Shown: positions 1-7,839, counted from the first letter of the stretch. The stretch: DNA of 64,000 nt from Chitinimonas taiwanensis DSM 18899 (GCF_900119825.1 NZ_FPKR01000018.1:1-64000), one strand, 5' to 3'. Numbers and translations are program-made. The notes: generated by a model not told the origin, from the letters alone.

Positions 1-83
1 AGCAGGTGGTGTAATCTTGATATTTATGACAATCTAATCGTATGTGTGAAGACTTGAACCAAATGTCTGAATAGGATATGTAT

Positions 84-572
84 ATGAAAAAGTTATCTCT
101 GCTCGTCATGTTTTGCCTTTTCGCATTGCCGGCTTGTTCGCCAGTTCACGATGGGATTAATGCTGAAGGCAATGCAATGAAAAAAGCAGAAGCCTTGCTC
201 TTTGATGTCAATTTATATAGCTATCTTGAGCGTCCAATATTTGATGTGTACTTGAACGGTAAATTCATTGGTGATGCAGGGGGGCAACCGCATCGTGGTG
301 CGGGCGGGCTGATGACGGGTGTTGAGGTGCCCTTGGGGCCACAAACGGTAACCTGGCGGCTAGACGGTCCAGAGGGGATGCCTGGAATTGGGGAAACAGT
401 TAAGGCTATCAATCAGCCGATACTTAAAATGCCTGCTGATAATATGACCTATTTGGGGGTGCATATTTATCCTGATAATACAGTTGAGCTCATTCCCGAA
501 CCGAGTTGGCCAGAAAAATCCCCGCGAGGCTTGGAGATCAATCGGCAATGGGAGCTCCAACACGCTGAATAG
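84..572 (+). CDS. Small lipoprotein, tandem copy A (DUF3304-like)
   Basis: A 162-residue predicted lipoprotein of unknown function. A lysine-containing N-terminus and hydrophobic stretch end in a lipobox (LPAC), so Cys would be lipidated after export. The mature part carries a Tyr-rich NLYSYLERPI segment, a Gly-rich GDAGGQPHRGAGG stretch and a C-terminal PEPSWPEKSPRG segment. This layout recalls DUF3304 lipoproteins, but the match is by eye only. The ATG at 84 is preferred over the ATG at 78 because AGGA at 73-76 lies at proper distance only from 84. The next gene is a near-identical copy. Proximity to Tli4-like genes suggests an accessory role in a type VI effector/immunity locus; this is inference. 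Confidence 0.7.
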   Translation: MKKLSLLVMFCLFALPACSPVHDGINAEGNAMKKAEALLFDVNLYSYLERPIFDVYLNGKFIGDAGGQPHRGAGGLMTGVEVPLGPQTVTWRLDGPEGMPGIGETVKAINQPILKMPADNMTYLGVHIYPDNTVELIPEPSWPEKSPRGLEINRQWELQHAE

Positions 573-656
573 TTGGCAAGCAGTTTAATCTTGATGTTGC
601 TGACAATGTACGGTTGCGTGTGAGGCCTTGAGCCTCATTCCTGAATGGGACTGTGT

Positions 657-1145
657 ATGAAAAATTTATCGCTACACATCATGTTGTGCTTGTTTTCTTT
701 GATGGCCTGCTCACCAGTTAACGATGGGCTTAATGCTGAAGATAATGTAATGAAAAACGCAGAGGCCATGCTCTTTGATATTAATCTATACAGCTATCTT
801 GAACGGCCAATATTTGATGTGTACTTGAACGGTAAATTCATTGGTGATGCAGGGGGGCAACCGCATCGTGGTGCGGGAGGACTGATGACCGGCGTTGAGG
901 TGCCCTTGGGACCACAAACGGTAACCTGGCGGTTAGGTGGTCCAGAGGGTATGCCAGGAAACGGAGAAAAAGTTAAGGCCATCAATCAGCCGATACTTAA
1001 AATGCCTGCCGATAATATGACCTATTTGGGGGTGCATATTTATCCTGATAATACAGTTGAGCTCATTCCCGAACCGGGTTGGCCAGAAAAATCCCCGCGA
1101 GGCTTGGAGATAAACCGGCAATGGGAGCTTAAACATGGCCAATAA
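657..1145 (+). CDS. Small lipoprotein, tandem copy B (DUF3304-like)
   Basis: A second 162-residue lipoprotein, closely related to the gene at 84-572. Its lipobox is LMAC. From the NLYSYLERPI segment onward the two proteins differ at only a few residues, while the signal peptides and first mature residues have diverged. The start at 657 matches the start chosen for copy A: GGGA at 647-650 gives correct spacing, and an upstream ATG at 645 has no ribosome site. Function is unknown. Retention of two intact copies suggests dosage or diversified binding specificity, as seen for immunity or accessory proteins, but nothing in the sequence proves this. Confidence 0.7.
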   Translation: MKNLSLHIMLCLFSLMACSPVNDGLNAEDNVMKNAEAMLFDINLYSYLERPIFDVYLNGKFIGDAGGQPHRGAGGLMTGVEVPLGPQTVTWRLGGPEGMPGNGEKVKAINQPILKMPADNMTYLGVHIYPDNTVELIPEPGWPEKSPRGLEINRQWELKHGQ

Positions 1146-1259
1146 GCAGGCACAGGTCACGATGAGTGCCCTGTGCCATGTGCCAAATGGTGATCAGTCT
1201 CGTGAGCAGGTGGCCGCGATGTTATTCATTTGTAGATTCAACCTACAAGTGCAACGATT

Positions 1260-1394
1260 ATGACCGAATATATCCATATTCGGTGCCCCGCGGCGCTAGT
1301 TGCAGATAATAAGGTGCTGTTCGAGCATTTGTCACTTAAGTCTGGCGACAGCTTGAATGATTATCTTGAAATTATAAGGAGCTCTGTGGGATGA
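1260..1394 (+). CDS. Possible 44-residue ORF translationally coupled to the next gene
   Basis: A short open frame encodes 44 residues beginning MTEYIHIRCPAALVADNK. Its stop overlaps the start of the next gene in an ATGA arrangement at 1391-1394, and the ribosome site of that gene (AAGGAG at 1376-1381) lies inside it. No good ribosome site precedes its own ATG. An 8-bp inverted repeat (1263-1270 / 1277-1284) spans its first codons. It may be a coupled leader peptide, a real small protein, or the remnant C-terminus of a deleted upstream gene such as a cognate effector. I do not recognise it. Confidence 0.35.
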   Translation: MTEYIHIRCPAALVADNKVLFEHLSLKSGDSLNDYLEIIRSSVG

Positions 1395-2491
1395 GGCTGC
1401 GGATTCTTTATCTTTGGTTTGGAATTGTATTTCCATCAATTTGTACTGCGTATGCTGGAGATGAATCCCACCTCCCACTAGATTGGCGTAACGATTGCGT
1501 TGGTAGGATGCAGCTTAGTTTACCCAATAATGTTGATATTGCCGCCATGTTTCCCAAAGAGCTTATTAGAAAGCTTGATGTGAATCGCCGAAATTGGGAT
1601 TATCACATTCCGTACGGTTTTGAGGATGGGTCTGAGTATGGATGGTCATCCTTTGACTATGCCGGTGAACTCCAGATTTCTCTACCCGCGGATGAGCGTG
1701 AACTGTCCCAGATTTGGATTAACGCTTCAGGAATGAAGAGGCAGAATGGGATATATCTAAAGAAGCATCACAAGCCATTCTACGAGATTGAAAAGAAAGA
1801 TAGAGCTAGATTGGCTTGGAGTGGGGAGAGTTTCCAAAAGGCAATCTTTGAAGTGGGTCAGAGCGTAGTATTTTGGCAGACTCGGGGAGAGCCTGAAGAC
1901 CAGAGTCTGCGCATTCAGCGTTATCAAAAGATAGCGTCAGGTTTACGGTCCCGTCCCTTGATGACATCCCCTACCGAACCTGGTGTTTGTCTGCCGTATG
2001 CATTTATTCGCGATGATGATGCGGTGTACCGTTCGATTGCTACGGTGTATCGCTTGAAGGAACATCCTGATGTTATCGTTCGGCTAATAGATAGAAATGC
2101 TGATCCAATAGAGCCACCATCATTGCGACGACCAGAAACATATTCTGCGAGTTATAAGTTGAATGATTTTTGGAGTCAATATGCGGCGCGGGAGAAAAGT
2201 TACAAGTCTGTCTGGTTCCCGGCTGGGCGCGATGTATCTCTGACGGGTTACAAAGGCAAAGCTGCCTTTGTGGAGATAACCCGTGCAGATGGATCGTTAG
2301 ATTATGGCTATACAATTGCTGTTCGTGGCAATCCAGATGCGACAGAAGATACCCCGGATTTGTTTTTTTCTGTGATGCGCTATGCCGATGCTGCAAAGGT
2401 CAGAGATATAGAGCCAATTAGCAAGGATGAGTTACTGAAATTGGCTGAAACGATCGCTGCAAGCGTAAAGCGACGCCCGGTGGTAAAGTGA
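1391..2491 (+). CDS. Periplasmic Tli4-like type VI immunity protein, copy 1
   Basis: A 366-residue protein with a Sec-type signal peptide (cleavage near residues 20-23) and no membrane anchor. The start has AAGGAG nine bases upstream. After the signal it carries DCVGRMQLSLPNNVDI and later EPGVCLPYAFIRDDD followed by a Tyr-rich beta pattern. This two-part layout, each part with a single Cys, resembles the Tli4 family, periplasmic immunity proteins that bind type VI phospholipase effectors of the Tle4 class. The assignment rests on motif memory, not a search. The next gene is a paralogue sharing long identical blocks. No effector, VgrG or other type VI gene is in the window; one could lie upstream of base 1. 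The region is visibly more AT-rich than the rest. Confidence 0.55.
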   Translation: MRLRILYLWFGIVFPSICTAYAGDESHLPLDWRNDCVGRMQLSLPNNVDIAAMFPKELIRKLDVNRRNWDYHIPYGFEDGSEYGWSSFDYAGELQISLPADERELSQIWINASGMKRQNGIYLKKHHKPFYEIEKKDRARLAWSGESFQKAIFEVGQSVVFWQTRGEPEDQSLRIQRYQKIASGLRSRPLMTSPTEPGVCLPYAFIRDDDAVYRSIATVYRLKEHPDVIVRLIDRNADPIEPPSLRRPETYSASYKLNDFWSQYAAREKSYKSVWFPAGRDVSLTGYKGKAAFVEITRADGSLDYGYTIAVRGNPDATEDTPDLFFSVMRYADAAKVRDIEPISKDELLKLAETIAASVKRRPVVK

Positions 2492-2546
2492 AATATATTT
2501 ACCGCGTTATGAATTGAAAACTTCTGGCGATGTCACGAACCGATAC

Positions 2547-3698
2547 ATGAAATCTACGCTGTGCAACCGTGCTACGCGAAGACCGCAGCCTGCCCTTTCT
2601 CTTTGGCTATTGTCCGCCTCCCTCATCACTCTACTATCTACCATGGCTCGCGCTGGCGAAGCGCCTAATGTTCCGCCATACTGGATCACAGACTGTGTAG
2701 GACGTATGCAATTGAGCTTGCCTAGCAAGGCAGACGTTGCCGCCGTGTTTCCCAAAGAGCTTATTAGAGAACTAGATGTTAATCGCCAAAATTGGGACTA
2801 TCACGACCCAAATGGCTTCTCGGATGGTACCCCGGTTTACCGTTCTCACTCGGCCTACGCGGGTGCGCTGCTAATCTCGCTCCCGATGAACGACGCCGAG
2901 CGCCTTAAGGCGCTGGATAATGCAGGTACGCTTAAAAAGCATGGCCAGGCTTACCACAAGAAGCACCGGCGGCCCTTCGTGGCCTTGCCATTAAACGAGC
3001 GGGAAGGACTCGCATGGCGCAGCGACAATTACCACACGGCCATACTCCGGGCTGGGGATAGCCTGGCCTATTGGTCGGCAGTGGACAGGCCTGGGGTGGA
3101 TTTATCGGTAGAGCGAGAGCGGAATTTCCAGCGTCTCTTATCGGGTTTGCGCGCTCGTCCGCCCATGACAGTGCCATCCGAATCCGGCGTCTGCTTGCCC
3201 TATGCGTTTATACGTGACGATGACGGTGAAGTTTTCCGACGGATTGCGATGACCTACCGACTGCAGCAACATCCAGATGTGACCATTTTTCTTGAGGACA
3301 GAACTGCTGAGCATATTGAGCCATCAACACAACGACGGCCTGAAACCTACACGCCCAGTTATAAGCTCAATGATTTCTGGGCGCCATTTGGCAGGGATGG
3401 CGGCAGCTACCGCTCAGTTTGGTTCCCTCCTGGACGCAACATCAATCTGGCCGGCTACGAGGGTAAAGCTGCTTTCGTCGAATTCACCCATCCGGATGGT
3501 TCAGTCGACTATGGCTATACCGTTGCAGTCCGTGGTGATCCTGATTCAAAAGAAGACAAGCCGGACCTGTTCTTATATGTGCTTCGGCATGCAGCACTAG
3601 CCAAGGCAAAAGGCATTGAACCGGTGAGCAAAGAAACCTTGCTGAAAATGGCAGAAACGATTGCTGTAAGCGTAAAGCGGCGTTCTGTAGTGCAGTGA
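2547..3698 (+). CDS. Periplasmic Tli4-like type VI immunity protein, copy 2
   Basis: A 383-residue paralogue of the preceding gene with the same architecture: signal peptide (mature start near GEAPNV), DCVGRMQLSLPSKADV block, ESGVCLPYAFIRDDD block and a VDYGYTVAVRGDPDS block near the C-terminus. The ATG at 2547 is chosen because an in-frame TTG at 2514 lacks a ribosome site. Copy 2 uses more G/C at third codon positions than copy 1, so the copies are either old duplicates ameliorated to different degrees or separate acquisitions. Tandem arrays of diverged immunity genes are a known feature of type VI loci. The assignment is by resemblance. Confidence 0.55.
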   Translation: MKSTLCNRATRRPQPALSLWLLSASLITLLSTMARAGEAPNVPPYWITDCVGRMQLSLPSKADVAAVFPKELIRELDVNRQNWDYHDPNGFSDGTPVYRSHSAYAGALLISLPMNDAERLKALDNAGTLKKHGQAYHKKHRRPFVALPLNEREGLAWRSDNYHTAILRAGDSLAYWSAVDRPGVDLSVERERNFQRLLSGLRARPPMTVPSESGVCLPYAFIRDDDGEVFRRIAMTYRLQQHPDVTIFLEDRTAEHIEPSTQRRPETYTPSYKLNDFWAPFGRDGGSYRSVWFPPGRNINLAGYEGKAAFVEFTHPDGSVDYGYTVAVRGDPDSKEDKPDLFLYVLRHAALAKAKGIEPVSKETLLKMAETIAVSVKRRSVVQ

Positions 3699-3767
3699 GT
3701 GCCTGATATCGGACATCATTACCCGCCTAGATCACCTGATGGCGCTATCAGGGCGAGGAACAACCGT

Positions 3768-4190
3768 ATGAAATCTATCCCACGCTGGCTTGTCGGCGCG
3801 CTTGCCGGTCCGTTTCTCGGCGTAGGTTTGGTCTTGCTATTTGCGCCAGCTAGCGGGCAGGGGGCGACCGTATCGGGGATGGCCAATATTGCGTATGTGT
3901 TGGCCTTCCTGATGCATGTTGCGCTGTTCGTGCTGGCCTACGGTTTCGTGCTGCCTTTGTTGCAGCCTCGGCTGGCTGTGCCGGGACAGTCGTCCTTGGT
4001 CTGCATGGCTGTGATTGCAGCGCTTATTGCCTTACATCTGGCCTCTCAGCTCGGCTTCTTTGCGCAGGCCGCGCCTGATCGCTATGCAGTGCGCACGATG
4101 GTGGGTAGTGTGCTGGCGATGATGGTGAGCGGGTTGGCTACCTGGTTGATTGGTTTGCGCGGCAATGTCGCCGCCTCCTCGGCCACTTAA
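3768..4190 (+). CDS. Small four-helix inner-membrane protein, unknown function
   Basis: A 140-residue protein with four hydrophobic segments, roughly residues 4-25, 38-62, 74-95 and 106-128, and short polar loops. The start at 3768 follows GAGGAA at good spacing; a longer reading from 3699 has no ribosome site and would begin directly after the preceding stop. No family is recognised. A Rho-independent terminator follows at 4237-4272, so this is the last gene of the left block. Confidence 0.6.
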   Translation: MKSIPRWLVGALAGPFLGVGLVLLFAPASGQGATVSGMANIAYVLAFLMHVALFVLAYGFVLPLLQPRLAVPGQSSLVCMAVIAALIALHLASQLGFFAQAAPDRYAVRTMVGSVLAMMVSGLATWLIGLRGNVAASSAT

Positions 4191-4236
4191 GTGGCGTGAT
4201 GAGTTTCCGCTCTGGCTAGTCTGCTAGCCCCCTCAG

Positions 4237-4272
4237 ATGGCGCAGCCCGCAAGCTGCGCCATTTTCTTTTCC
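4237..4272 (+). terminator. Rho-independent terminator after the membrane protein
   Basis: A 10-bp perfect stem (4237-4246 with 4253-4262) and 6-base loop are followed by a T-rich tract. It separates the left accessory block from the ECF42 operon. Confidence 0.75.
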
Positions 4273-4278
4273 GCATCG

Positions 4279-4305
4279 TGTCGAATCTGCAAGGCATCGC
4301 CCGTT
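4279..4305 (+). promoter_or_regulatory. Putative ECF42-dependent promoter 1
   Basis: TGTCGA at 4279-4284, then 17 bases, then CGTT at 4302-4305. As I recall the published ECF42 motif, it is TGTCGA in the -35 and CGA/TC in the -10 region. The site begins seven bases after a terminator and about 50 bases before the first YCII/DGPF gene of an operon that ends in an ECF42 gene. A second site with identical 17-base spacing occurs at 4785. Confidence 0.55.
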
Positions 4306-4356
4306 GTAGCTGTGAAGGCCGCGTATTTCGCGCGGTCGCCATTTGGAGGCTAGGCG

Positions 4357-4767
4357 ATGCGATTTCTGATTATTGTGAAAGCCAATCCCGAGTACGAGGC
4401 GGGGGCTTTGCCCGACGAAGCGCTGATTGCGCGCATGACGCGTTTTCATGAGGAGCTGGCCCGGGCCGGGGCCTTGTTGGATGGGGCGGGGCTGTGGCCG
4501 AGCGCTGAGGGTTGGCGTGTGCGCTATGGAGAACAGGGTTGCGAGTTGGTGCGGGGACCGTTTGCCCAGGCCGAACAGCTGGTGGCGGGCTATACCCTGA
4601 TTCAGGCGCGCTCGGTGGAAGACGCGCTGGCCTGGTCGCAGCGCTTTCCCAATCCGCGTGGCGAGGGCTTGGTGGCGGAGATCGAAGTGCGGCCATTGCG
4701 TGGCCTGGATGATTTTCCGCCCAGTGCCGCCATTGCGCGCTTGCGCGAACTGGGGGCGAGCACCTAA
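4357..4767 (+). CDS. YCII-related (DGPF) domain protein 1
   Basis: A 136-residue cytoplasmic protein of the YCII-related family. It has the typical start MRFLIIVKANP, a central LVRGPFAQAEQLVAGY segment (the family's DGPF region, here RGPF) and a WSQRFP helix before a C-terminal EIEVRPL strand. These small ferredoxin-fold proteins have no settled biochemical role but are strongly linked to ECF42 sigma factors. It is the first gene of the block that ends with such a sigma factor. Family assignment is secure; function is unknown. Confidence 0.85.
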   Translation: MRFLIIVKANPEYEAGALPDEALIARMTRFHEELARAGALLDGAGLWPSAEGWRVRYGEQGCELVRGPFAQAEQLVAGYTLIQARSVEDALAWSQRFPNPRGEGLVAEIEVRPLRGLDDFPPSAAIARLRELGAST

Positions 4768-4784
4768 AAAAATGTTTCCTTGTC

Positions 4785-4811
4785 TGTCGATTTGCCCCCA
4801 GCCCCAACGTC
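4785..4811 (+). promoter_or_regulatory. Putative ECF42-dependent promoter 2
   Basis: TGTCGA at 4785-4790 and CGTC at 4808-4811, separated by 17 bases. It lies in the only sizeable gap inside the operon, about 55 bases before the VOC gene, and duplicates the spacing of the site at 4279. Confidence 0.6.
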
Positions 4812-4867
4812 GTAGTGATAAGCGCGCCAAGTAGCGCGTGACATAAACACTTACCCAGGAGGACATC

Positions 4868-5335
4868 ATGATCCAAGTACCCGCCATTCCCACCGGCCTG
4901 GCCGGCCCCACGCCCTATCTGATCTGTCGCGATGCCGACGCGGCGATTGGCTTCTATTGCCGCATTTTCGGCGCCACCGAGTTGATGCGCCTGCCCGGGC
5001 CGGACGGCAAGCTCATGCACGCCATGCTCAAGCTGGCCGAGGGCCATCTGATGCTGGCCGATGAGTGCCCGGAAATGGGGGCACTGGGGCCGCAGGCGGG
5101 CAGTTCGGGTGCGGTCACGCTGCATCTGTATGTGGCGGATGTGGATGACACCCTGGCTGCGGCGGTGGAGGCCGGCGCCAAGCTGACCATGCCGGCCACC
5201 GATATGTTCTGGGGCGACCGCTATGGCCGGCTCGAAGATCCCTTCGGCCACCAGTGGTCGCTGGCGACCCATCTGCGCGATATGACGGCCGACGAGATGC
5301 AGCTCGCCGCCCGCAGCGCGTTCAGTGCGAATTAG
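4868..5335 (+). CDS. VOC family protein, PhnB-like
   Basis: A 155-residue protein of the vicinal oxygen chelate superfamily. It begins with TPYLICRDADAAIGFY and contains LMRLPGPDGKLMHAMLKL and the terminal DMFWGDRYGRLEDPFGHQWSLATH, which is characteristic of the PhnB/YdfO-like glyoxalase-related group. A strong ribosome site (AGGAGG) precedes the ATG. Such proteins may bind a metal and act on small oxidised or chloro-organic compounds, but the substrate cannot be told from sequence. It is the first gene after the second TGTCGA site and is part of the ECF42 operon. Confidence 0.85.
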   Translation: MIQVPAIPTGLAGPTPYLICRDADAAIGFYCRIFGATELMRLPGPDGKLMHAMLKLAEGHLMLADECPEMGALGPQAGSSGAVTLHLYVADVDDTLAAAVEAGAKLTMPATDMFWGDRYGRLEDPFGHQWSLATHLRDMTADEMQLAARSAFSAN

Positions 5336-5343
5336 GAGGACCT

Positions 5344-5700
5344 ATGGCTTATCTACTGATGGTGATGGAACCGCGCGGCCAGCGTGCGCAGCGCAACGAA
5401 GCCGAGGCGCTGCGCGCCTACGACCAGATGATGACCTTTGCTGCCGGGCTGGAGGCGGACGGCGTGCTGCTGCGCGCCGAATCGCTGCGCGGCGATGAGC
5501 AGGCGGTGCGTGTACGCGCACCGGCCGGCAAGGTGCAGCTGCTGGATGGCCCGTTTGCCGAGGCCAAGGAAATGATAGGCGGCTTCTTCCTGATCGATGT
5601 GGCGACCCGTGAACAGGCGATTGCCCTGGCCGAGCGTTGCCCAGCGGCAGGCTGGGCCACGGTCGAGGTGCGTGAATGCGCGCCTTGCCATGTCCGTTGA
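5344..5700 (+). CDS. YCII-related (DGPF) domain protein 2
   Basis: A 118-residue YCII family protein with the diagnostic LLDGPFAEAKEMIGGFFLIDV motif region split across residues 66-86, and a TVEVREC C-terminus. The start at 5344 follows TTAGGAGGACCT and sits eight bases after the preceding stop, so the two genes are co-transcribed. Unlike the first YCII protein it keeps the exact DGPF tetrapeptide, the family member classically encoded beside ECF42 sigma factors. No enzymatic activity can be assigned. Confidence 0.9.
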   Translation: MAYLLMVMEPRGQRAQRNEAEALRAYDQMMTFAAGLEADGVLLRAESLRGDEQAVRVRAPAGKVQLLDGPFAEAKEMIGGFFLIDVATREQAIALAERCPAAGWATVEVRECAPCHVR

Positions 5701-5722
5701 TGCCTTAACAAGGAGCAAGACG

Positions 5723-6097
5723 ATGGAACAGTATGTGGATGGCTTTCTGATTCCGCTGCCCAAGGACAAGCTGGCCGAATACCAGCAGATGGCTAACCTG
5801 GCTGGCGAGGTGTGGATGTCGCATGGTGCGCTCGCTTACTACGAGTGCCTGGGCGACGACTTGCAGGGTGAGGGCACCGTGTCCTTTCTGCAATCGGCGC
5901 AGTCGGGTCCGGACGAGACCGTGGTGATGGCCTGGATCGTCTACCCCTCACGCGCCGAGCGCGAGCGCATCAACGCGGCCGTGATGGCCGACCCGCGCAT
6001 GGCGCCGATGATGCAGCCCGATCAGCCCGCCCCCTTCGATTGCAAACGTATGGCCTACGGCGGCTTTCGCACGCTGGTGGCTTTGGAAAGGAAATAG
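5723..6097 (+). CDS. DUF1428 family protein
   Basis: A 124-residue protein of the DUF1428 family (YbaA-like), recognised from YVDGFLIPLPKDKLAEYQ at the start, ALAYYECLGDD in the middle and the C-terminal KRMAYGGFRTLV. The fold is a dimeric ferredoxin-like alpha/beta barrel. No activity is established. The start at 5723 has AAGGAG eight bases upstream; spacing of 22 bases from the previous stop supports operon membership. Confidence 0.85.
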   Translation: MEQYVDGFLIPLPKDKLAEYQQMANLAGEVWMSHGALAYYECLGDDLQGEGTVSFLQSAQSGPDETVVMAWIVYPSRAERERINAAVMADPRMAPMMQPDQPAPFDCKRMAYGGFRTLVALERK

Positions 6098-6099
6098 GC

Positions 6100-6501
6100 A
6101 TGGCCAAGCAAATCTTCCTCAATCTGCCGGTGGCCGATCTGCCGCGCAGCATGGCTTTCTTTCGCGCACTGGGTTTTAGCTTCAATGCCGAGTGGACCGA
6201 CGAGCACGCCGCCTGCATGGTGATGGGCGAGAACCTGTTCACCATGCTGCTGACCCGCGAGCGCTTTCAGAGCTTCACGCCCAAGCCAGTGGCCGATGCC
6301 AAGACCTGCTCCGAAGTGCTGATCTGCCTGGCCGTGGACAGCCGTGCCGAGGTTGACCAGAAAGTCGCGGCGGCGCTGGCGGCCGGCGGCAGCGTGTACA
6401 AGGATGCCGAGGATCACGGCTTCATGTATGCGCATGGTTTCCAGGACCTGGATGGACATATCTGGGAACTGGCGTATATGGCGGGCCAGGACGCGGCATG
6501 A
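6100..6501 (+). CDS. VOC family protein (glyoxalase-like)
   Basis: A 133-residue VOC superfamily protein beginning MAKQIFLNLPVADLPRSMAFF, with a second half ending in HGFQDLDGHIWELAYM, where a Glu ligand is expected. It follows the DUF1428 gene by two bases and its stop overlaps the sigma factor start in an ATGA arrangement at 6498-6501. It is unrelated at the residue level to the other VOC protein of this operon beyond the fold. The substrate is unknown. Confidence 0.85.
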   Translation: MAKQIFLNLPVADLPRSMAFFRALGFSFNAEWTDEHAACMVMGENLFTMLLTRERFQSFTPKPVADAKTCSEVLICLAVDSRAEVDQKVAAALAAGGSVYKDAEDHGFMYAHGFQDLDGHIWELAYMAGQDAA

Positions 6502-7802
6502 GCGGGGCGGTCAGCAGCGCGGCGCAGGAACAGCTGCGCCGTAACATCGTCGCCATCTGGCATATCGAGGCCGCCAAGGTCATCGGCCGGGTGGCGCGCA
6601 TGGTGCGCGATGTAGGCCTGGCCGAAGACCTGGCCCAGGATGCGCTGCTGGCCGCACTCGAGCACTGGCCGCACGAAGGCCTGCCCGATAAGCCGGGTGC
6701 CTGGTTGATGACGGCCGCCAAGCGCCGTGCACTCGACCATCTGCGCCATGCCCAGCTGGTGGACAGCAAGGCCGCCACCATCGGCCTGGACTGGGATTTC
6801 CAGCATGCGCTGCATGCCGAAGCGCAGCAGGAACAGGTCGACGCGGCGCTGGATGAGGAGATCGGCGATGACTTGCTGCGGCTGATCTTTACCGCCTGCC
6901 ACCCGCTGCTGCCGGCCGAGGCACGCAGCGCACTGACCCTGCGCCTGATGGGCGGCCTGACCACCGAGGAGATTGCGCGCGCCTATCTGAAGCCCGAGCC
7001 GACCATCGCCCAGCGCATCGTACGGGCTAAGCGCAGCCTGGCGGCCGCCCAGGTGCCGTACGAGGTGCCCCGCGGTGCCGAGCTGCTGGCGCGGCTCGAC
7101 TCGGTGCTGGAGGTCATCTACCTGATGTTCAACGAAGGCTATGCCGCCACCAGCGGATCGGACTGGATGCGGCCAGCCCTGTCCGAGGAGGCTCTGCGCC
7201 TGGGCCGCCTGCTGGCCCAGCTGTTGCCGCAGCAGGCCGAGGTGCATGGCCTGTTGGCGCTGATGGAGATCCAGGCCTCGCGCTTTGCCGCGCGCCTGTC
7301 GGCCAGCGGCGAGCCGGTGCTGCTGCTCGAACAGGACCGCAGCCGCTGGGATAGATTGCTGATTCGCCGTGGCCTGGCGGCCTTGGCCTGCGCTGAGGCC
7401 TTACCCGGGCCGCTCGGCCCCTATGCCTTGCAGGCCGGCATTGCCGCCTGCCACGCGCGCGCCGCCACGGTGGCGGAGACCGATTGGGCGCAGATCGTGG
7501 CGCGCTACGATGCGCTGGCCCAGCTCAGCCCTTCGCCGGTGGTGAGCCTGAACCGTGCGGTGGCGGTGGGCATGGCTTTTGGCCCAGCTGCCGCGCTGGA
7601 AATCGTCGACGGCCTGCTTCTGGAACCGGGCTTGGCCCACTACCACCTGCTACCTGCCGTGCGCGGCGATCTGCTCACCAAGCTCGATCGCCTGCCCGAG
7701 GCACGCCAGGAGTTCGAACGTGCCGCCGCCCTGGCGCGCAATGCGCGTGAACGCGCGCTGTTACTGGCCCGCGCGGCACAGATGCAGGGCGAGCCGCGCT
7801 AG
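6498..7802 (+). CDS. ECF42-type RNA polymerase sigma factor with C-terminal TPR-like extension
   Basis: A 434-residue sigma-70 family protein. Region 2 covers about residues 15-90 (EDLAQDALLAALEHWP, then WLMTAAKRRALDHLR). Region 4 covers about 115-180 (LTTEEIARAYLKPEPTIAQRIVRAKR). The rest is a long helical extension with the conserved VLEVIYLMFNEGY segment (DUF6596) and TPR-like repeats. This size and extension define the ECF42 group, which has no cognate anti-sigma factor; the extension is thought to control activity. Co-occurrence with YCII/DGPF, VOC and DUF1428 genes is the textbook context. It is translationally coupled to the preceding VOC gene. The TGTCGA sites at 4279 and 4785 suggest autoregulation of the operon. 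Confidence 0.9.
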   Translation: MSGAVSSAAQEQLRRNIVAIWHIEAAKVIGRVARMVRDVGLAEDLAQDALLAALEHWPHEGLPDKPGAWLMTAAKRRALDHLRHAQLVDSKAATIGLDWDFQHALHAEAQQEQVDAALDEEIGDDLLRLIFTACHPLLPAEARSALTLRLMGGLTTEEIARAYLKPEPTIAQRIVRAKRSLAAAQVPYEVPRGAELLARLDSVLEVIYLMFNEGYAATSGSDWMRPALSEEALRLGRLLAQLLPQQAEVHGLLALMEIQASRFAARLSASGEPVLLLEQDRSRWDRLLIRRGLAALACAEALPGPLGPYALQAGIAACHARAATVAETDWAQIVARYDALAQLSPSPVVSLNRAVAVGMAFGPAAALEIVDGLLLEPGLAHYHLLPAVRGDLLTKLDRLPEARQEFERAAALARNARERALLLARAAQMQGEPR

Positions 7803-7807
7803 CATCC

Positions 7808-7831
7808 GCCATACGCAGCGCGTCGTATGGC
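7808..7831. terminator. Possible bidirectional terminator hairpin between convergent operons
   Basis: An 8-bp perfect inverted repeat (7808-7815 with 7824-7831) lies in the 37-base gap between the convergent sigma-factor and Wsp-like operons. There is no T tract, so its strength is uncertain. Confidence 0.4.
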
Positions 7832-7839
7832 TGGCTGCC

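Larger units (their letters stand above)
12..1145 (+). repeat. Tandem direct duplication of a lipoprotein gene with its leader
   Basis: Two head-to-tail units, about 12-572 and 586-1145 (period 574 bp), each contain a short upstream region and one lipoprotein gene. The upstream parts also align: TAATCTTGA occurs at 12-20 and again at 586-594. DNA identity is almost complete over the middle and 3' part of the gene and lower over the signal peptide and leader. This suggests recombination or gene conversion of the core. The window opens with AGCAG just before the first unit, resembling the junction between units 1 and 2, so another copy may lie upstream. Confidence 0.85.

Noticed and set aside
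1263-1284. Inverted repeat as a terminator for the lipoprotein genes
   Set aside because: The 8-bp stem is AT-rich and no T tract follows; it may instead be an operator or belong to the small ORF.
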